Made by a program: the position numbers and the translations under genes. A stretch of DNA of 64,000 nt, from positions 1,550,001 to 1,614,000 of the forward strand of contig NZ_JBEVVA010000003.1 of assembly GCF_049639735.1 (NCBI RefSeq). The letters run 5' to 3'. Each line of letters opens with the position of its first letter. The first letter of the stretch is position 1. The DNA is from Elusimicrobium simillimum (GTDB lineage Bacteria; Elusimicrobiota; Elusimicrobia; Elusimicrobiales; Elusimicrobiaceae). Positions 60,293 to 64,000 of this stretch are shown here, piece after piece. The notes beneath the pieces were generated by a model. It searched no databases and was not told where the DNA came from. It saw nothing but the letters and a program-made list of their open reading frames with translations.

Positions 60293-61042
60293 TTATAAGA
60301 TTTGGTTTAAGGTAACAGTCTTTATATTTTTGCCAACCACCTTGTAGGTGTGGCTGTGGGTGCGTTTATCAAGGCCGAAAATATTTACCCTGAAGTCTAT
60401 TATATCTTTGCCGTCTTCTTTCCTGCTTTCGGTAATTTCAAAAATATTATCCGGCAAATTACTTTTTGACTCCAACACAACAATGGCGTTTTTATTAAAA
60501 TCGACCGCAGGGTATTTACCTTTGGCCGCCGTTTTAAATTTGTTATACTCCGCCGTGGTGCGTATTATTTTATAATCCACAGGCGCGGTAAGCATGCTTA
60601 CGCTTCTGGTTTGGGCAAGCTCTTCGTCACCCGGCATCTCCGCAACAACCGCACTCTCGGACTGTTCATCGTTAAGCAGCGGGGTTTGGGGCACGGGCGT
60701 CATTTCTAAAGACTCTATATAAACGGGACGTAAACGTCTGTCTTCCTCATTTTCCGCTATCATCTCCATAAGGCTTTTGTTTTTCTCGGCCACGCCGTCA
60801 AAGTTTGTATTCTCAAAGGCGCTCGCCGTGCTTTCAGGTTCAAAGGGCAGGCTGTCGGGCTCAACCGCTTCCACCTCACCCGTAAAGGCGTACTGGCTGT
60901 TTTCAATATCGGCGGGCTCTTCCTCAAAGGTAATTATTGTGCCTTTAGGCTGTTTAGAATAATACACATAACTCACCGCCGCCGCTAAAGTAAGCAGCGA
61001 TATTATAAAAAATACTAAACGGCCTTTAAGTTTTTTTGTCAT
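60293..61042 (-). CDS. Membrane-anchored protein with C-terminal PrcB-like domain, function uncertain
   Basis: 249 residues: an N-terminal membrane anchor (residues 9-27), an acidic Pro/Glu-rich low-complexity middle (about 35-150) and a compact C-terminal domain (150-249; DYKIIRTTAEYNKFKTAA, then NKNAIVVLESKSNLPDN) resembling the PrcB_C-type protease-complex domain. The resemblance is by eye. It overlaps queF by four bases. Confidence 0.65.
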   Translation of the reverse strand: MTKKLKGRLVFFIISLLTLAAAVSYVYYSKQPKGTIITFEEEPADIENSQYAFTGEVEAVEPDSLPFEPESTASAFENTNFDGVAEKNKSLMEMIAENEEDRRLRPVYIESLEMTPVPQTPLLNDEQSESAVVAEMPGDEELAQTRSVSMLTAPVDYKIIRTTAEYNKFKTAAKGKYPAVDFNKNAIVVLESKSNLPDNIFEITESRKEDGKDIIDFRVNIFGLDKRTHSHTYKVVGKNIKTVTLNQIL

Positions 61043-61443
61043 TTTTTCTCGTATTTAGCCACTATTACGGAACGCAAGCCGCCCCTGGGCGTAAAGTCAC
61101 CCGTGACAACGGCTTTCTTGGGGCTGCAGGCTTTGACTATATCGTCAAGCACTTTATTGGCTATGTTTTCCATAAATATGCCCATGTCTCTATACTCAAG
61201 AAAATAGTATTTTAAAGACTTTAGTTCAAGGCAAAGCTGGTCCGGCACATAGTCTATGGTTATAACGCCAAAATCAGGCAAACCCGTTTTGGGGCATACG
61301 GAGGAAAACTCCGGCAGTACTATTTTAATATCATAGTCCCTTTTATACTGGTTTTCCCAGCATTGAATGTCGGGCAAAACCGCGTCGGCGCCCTTTCTGG
61401 CATGGTCTTTGGTGTATCCAAAATCTATATCATTTTCGCTCAT
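61039..61443 (-). CDS. queF: NADPH-dependent 7-cyano-7-deazaguanine reductase
   Basis: 134 residues. Reduces preQ0 to preQ1 in queuosine biosynthesis. FSSVCPKTGLPDFG holds the catalytic Cys and Asp, and SLKYYFLEYRDMGIFMENIANK the NADPH/substrate region. The single-domain short type. It overlaps the P-type ATPase stop by four bases. Rest of the queuosine pathway not in the window. Confidence 0.95.
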   Translation of the reverse strand: MSENDIDFGYTKDHARKGADAVLPDIQCWENQYKRDYDIKIVLPEFSSVCPKTGLPDFGVITIDYVPDQLCLELKSLKYYFLEYRDMGIFMENIANKVLDDIVKACSPKKAVVTGDFTPRGGLRSVIVAKYEKK

Positions 61444-63389
61444 AATTTTATTTTAACTAACCTCGCTGAATTTAAAGTAACCAGCAGTATGCCGCCTAAA
61501 CAAAACGATATTACGGTATACCACGGCGTAGAAGAAAATTCCAGCAAAAACACTACCAAAGCTATATTTACCAAAAACGCTATGACAATGTTTTGCAAAA
61601 TGTTTAACCTTACAATATTAAATAATTTTAAAAGTAAATTAAGCGCGGAAAAGTCTTTCCTTTTTATAACAATATCCACCCAATTGGCGTGGGCGGAACT
61701 GGGTGAGTAAAACGCCACGCTTGTATCCGCCTCCAACATGGCTAAAATATCATTAAACCCGTCGCCCACCATTACTGTGGTTTTACCGTCTATGGCGCGT
61801 TTGCGTATCATGGCGGCCTTGGCTTCGGGCAGTACTGAAGAATGGTATTCCAACCCGCCAAGAATACCCGCTATATAAGAAACCGTTTTACTGCCGTCGC
61901 CGGAAATTAAAATAATTTCTTTACCAAGCGCTTTCAGGTTTTCCACCGTGGCGCCGGCGCCGTGGCGCAGTTCGTCCGACAATGTTATAAAACCTAAAAA
62001 CTCTTTATTTCTGGCTACGCCTATGGTAATCTCGTTAGGTTGTACGGAGTCAATCTTTTTAAACTCTATTTTTTGTTCCGTAAACCAGGTTTCGTTACCT
62101 ATTAATATAGTGTTTTTACCGCTTTTTACCATTACGCCCTGGCCGGGGTAAATTTCCATAGAATCTACTTTTTCCGGTGTTATCCCCTCATCCTTACAAT
62201 ATCTTTTTATGGCCTGGCTGTATGGGTCCTGCAAGTTTTTTTCCGCCGTGAGAGCGCTTTTAAGCAGCAGCATATTATTTTTGGCTTTTACCGGGTAAAC
62301 CTTGGCCACGGCCAAAACGCCGTTTGTTAAAGTGCCTGTCTTGTCTAAATAAAGCACATCCGCATTTTTAAAAGTTTTTAAAGCCTGCAAATTTTGCACT
62401 TCTATACCGCGGCGCGCGGCCCCTTTTTTAGAGAAATAATCCGATAAAGAAAAAGAAACTATAAACGCGGACGGACAGCACATAGCCGCTAAAAACAAAC
62501 CTATCCTTATATAATACTCAACATTATTTAAACCGTTTACGTATATATTATACCCCACAAACAGCACAATAGCCGCCATAAGCACCGCCGCCATATATTT
62601 GGCGTATATATCAAGCGGATTATAACTTAACCTCTTTTTAAGTTCGCTGTTTTTAAGGTTAGATATTACAAAGGCTATCTCACTTTGCGCAAGTACGCAA
62701 GACGCTTCAATAAAAATATCACCCGCTTTATTAGTAGTGCCGGCGTAAACATTATCCCCCTCTCTTTTAACGGCAAGTTCAGTGTTGCCTGTGATAATTG
62801 TTTCCTCTATATCGGTTTTGCCTTTAAGTATAAAACCGTCGGTTGGGATAACTTCGCCTTTTTTTACGTGCAGCACATCACCGCGTTTAATTTCCCCGGC
62901 GAATATTCTTACTTCTTTATCTTCTTTAACAAGCCTGGCGGATTTGGGCAGAAAATCCTGCATTTTATTTATAAAAGCCTTAGAAATTTCTGTGGAGCGG
63001 GCAAATGTGCTGTAAACATAGTTTATAAGACATACGTTAAGTATGCTAAACACAAACAAATTTGTTGTGCCGCCAAACACTTTAAAGTGCAACAGCAAGT
63101 TAACCAGGCCAAAACATAACGCCGACAATATTGAAAATGAGGCAAGCACGTTAAAAGTAAATTTTAAGTTTTTAATATCTTCATACGCGGCGTAAAATAT
63201 GTGCCCGCCAAAAACAAGGCAGCCAAATACGGAAAGCAAAAATATGCTAAGCGGCACATTATGAAAATATTGCGATAAAATAACAAGCAGCAGAAATAAA
63301 AAAGATAATATAAACCTGATCCTGTAATAACTTACAGAAAGAAATCCGGACTTAGCGTGCGCAGGTGTTATATTATCTTCTTTTGTCAT
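61440..63389 (-). CDS. P1B-type (heavy-metal-like) P-type ATPase, atypical motifs
   Basis: 649 residues, about eight membrane spans, no N-terminal heavy-metal-binding domain. The phosphorylation loop DKTGTLTNGVL and the hinge MVGDGFNDILAM are intact, so it may cycle. Three usual P1B motifs are changed: the membrane CPC is CPS (MCCPSAF), the TGES loop is TGNT (ITGNTEL) and the HP locus is DP (LQDPYSQAI). Loss of the TGE Glu would slow dephosphorylation. It may transport an unusual metal or be regulatory. Next to a TPR gene upstream by 10 bases. Confidence 0.8.
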   Translation of the reverse strand: MTKEDNITPAHAKSGFLSVSYYRIRFILSFLFLLLVILSQYFHNVPLSIFLLSVFGCLVFGGHIFYAAYEDIKNLKFTFNVLASFSILSALCFGLVNLLLHFKVFGGTTNLFVFSILNVCLINYVYSTFARSTEISKAFINKMQDFLPKSARLVKEDKEVRIFAGEIKRGDVLHVKKGEVIPTDGFILKGKTDIEETIITGNTELAVKREGDNVYAGTTNKAGDIFIEASCVLAQSEIAFVISNLKNSELKKRLSYNPLDIYAKYMAAVLMAAIVLFVGYNIYVNGLNNVEYYIRIGLFLAAMCCPSAFIVSFSLSDYFSKKGAARRGIEVQNLQALKTFKNADVLYLDKTGTLTNGVLAVAKVYPVKAKNNMLLLKSALTAEKNLQDPYSQAIKRYCKDEGITPEKVDSMEIYPGQGVMVKSGKNTILIGNETWFTEQKIEFKKIDSVQPNEITIGVARNKEFLGFITLSDELRHGAGATVENLKALGKEIILISGDGSKTVSYIAGILGGLEYHSSVLPEAKAAMIRKRAIDGKTTVMVGDGFNDILAMLEADTSVAFYSPSSAHANWVDIVIKRKDFSALNLLLKLFNIVRLNILQNIVIAFLVNIALVVFLLEFSSTPWYTVISFCLGGILLVTLNSARLVKIKL

Positions 63390-63399
63390 TTTAAATTAA

Positions 63400-64000
63400 T
63401 TATAAAAATCTTCTTTCTACAACTCTTGCTCTGCCCTCGTCGGTAAGCATGGCTCTTATTTTAGCGTCGTAACGTCTGGCGTTGGCGGGGTCCATCTTTT
63501 TGGCTATGATATAATTGGCTGCCGCCTGCACGGCGTCTTCAATAGCGTAAACGTCGCCCATAAGTTCGTAAGTGGGCACAAAAACAGGGTCTAATTCTTT
63601 TGATTTGGTCAACTCGCTCAAAGCGGCCTCATAGTCGCCGTCTTTTAAGTACATTTCGCCAAGATAGTAATGCGCTAAAGGGTCGTTAGGGTTAAGTGCG
63701 ACGGCTTGTTCAAAATTTTCCATAGCGTCGGCGTACATGTCCTGCATTTTAAGCGCGCGGCCTCTTTCAAGGTAGGCACGGCCATAGTCCGGGCGCAGCG
63801 CGAGCACGCGGCTGAAATCAAACGCGGCGCTAAGATAATCGCCTATATCATAATAATAAAGCCCGCGGTTAAAATACGCCAGCCAGCCTTCTGGATTAAT
63901 TGAAATTGCTTTATGAAAATCATTATACGCCTTTATTCCTTCGCCAGCGTTATAGTAAGCGATACCTCGGTTAACTAAAGCGGAATAATAATTAGGCGCT
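63400..64000 (-). CDS. TPR protein, N-terminus beyond the window
   Basis: The frame is open from the right edge to the stop at 63400-63402 (about 200 codons visible). At least five TPR repeats are seen (ALVNRGIAYYNAGEGIKAY, AYFNRGLYYYDIGDYLSAA, AYLERGRALKMQDMYADAM, AHYYLGEMYLKDGDYEAAL, TYELMGDVYAIEDAVQAA). An internal ATG at 63807 is not the true start. Likely protein-protein scaffold. Confidence 0.85.
   Translation of the reverse strand, partial: APNYYSALVNRGIAYYNAGEGIKAYNDFHKAISINPEGWLAYFNRGLYYYDIGDYLSAAFDFSRVLALRPDYGRAYLERGRALKMQDMYADAMENFEQAVALNPNDPLAHYYLGEMYLKDGDYEAALSELTKSKELDPVFVPTYELMGDVYAIEDAVQAAANYIIAKKMDPANARRYDAKIRAMLTDEGRARVVERRFL

Overview
The window looks like chromosomal DNA from a moderately AT-rich, Gram-negative-type anaerobe. 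My best guess is an Elusimicrobiota bacterium (Elusimicrobium-like). This is inferred from the gene mix (a type IV prepilin-like protein, a Bat/MoxR operon, FeoB with a small 2[4Fe-4S] ferredoxin, a PUFA-synthase-like megaenzyme with its own phosphopantetheinyl transferase, many TPR proteins) and not from any marker gene I could place. No rRNA, tRNA or CRISPR array was seen.

Layout. 1-1360: the end of an ankyrin-repeat protein, a probable small RNA with two C-rich loops, and a ferredoxin. 1409-3363: a FeoA-FeoB fusion broken by one frameshift. 3479-12266: a minus-strand phage-type structural cluster (capsid, connectors, tail tube, tail assembly chaperone with a -1 slippery site, very short tape measure, distal tail, tail hub, lysis genes). 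It has no terminase, portal, protease, integrase or repressor, and an attenuator-like leader precedes it. 12292-20340: cell-envelope genes (O-antigen-ligase-like, ddl, coiled-coil, folC, murA). 20447-24484: prepilin, 99-bp triplicated palindromic repeat, secreted serine protease, membrane protein, ACT protein, HU. 24485-30993: gpsA, plsY, hflX, miaA, a frameshifted PilZ gene and miaB, with several families of structured intergenic repeats. 30994-41776: one long operon moxR-DUF58-batA-batB-batC-batD-batE-gmhA-rpiB-pgi. 42104-44693: prmC, an orphan gene and prfA. 44848-56056: a lipid/polyketide locus of a 2989-residue synthase, a PPTase and a biotin-dependent carboxyltransferase. 56267-64000: TPR protein, PTS-IIA-like plus APC transporter, small membrane protein, an unknown membrane-anchored protein, queF, an atypical heavy-metal-type P-type ATPase and a TPR protein.

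Three themes run across the window. First, three conserved genes (feoB, the ligase/TPR gene, pilZ) are each broken by what looks like one missing base in a homopolymer run, so base-calling error or slippage must be excluded before calling them pseudogenes. Second, several genes have a -10-like hexamer exactly six bases before the ATG and no Shine-Dalgarno, which suggests leaderless mRNAs. Third, intergenic spaces hold at least five families of inverted-repeat elements, and in two families the arms change together between copies.

The most unusual systems are the packaging-less phage-like particle cluster, which recalls gene transfer agents, and the single-chain synthase whose four carrier domains all carry Thr where the phosphopantetheine Ser is expected.
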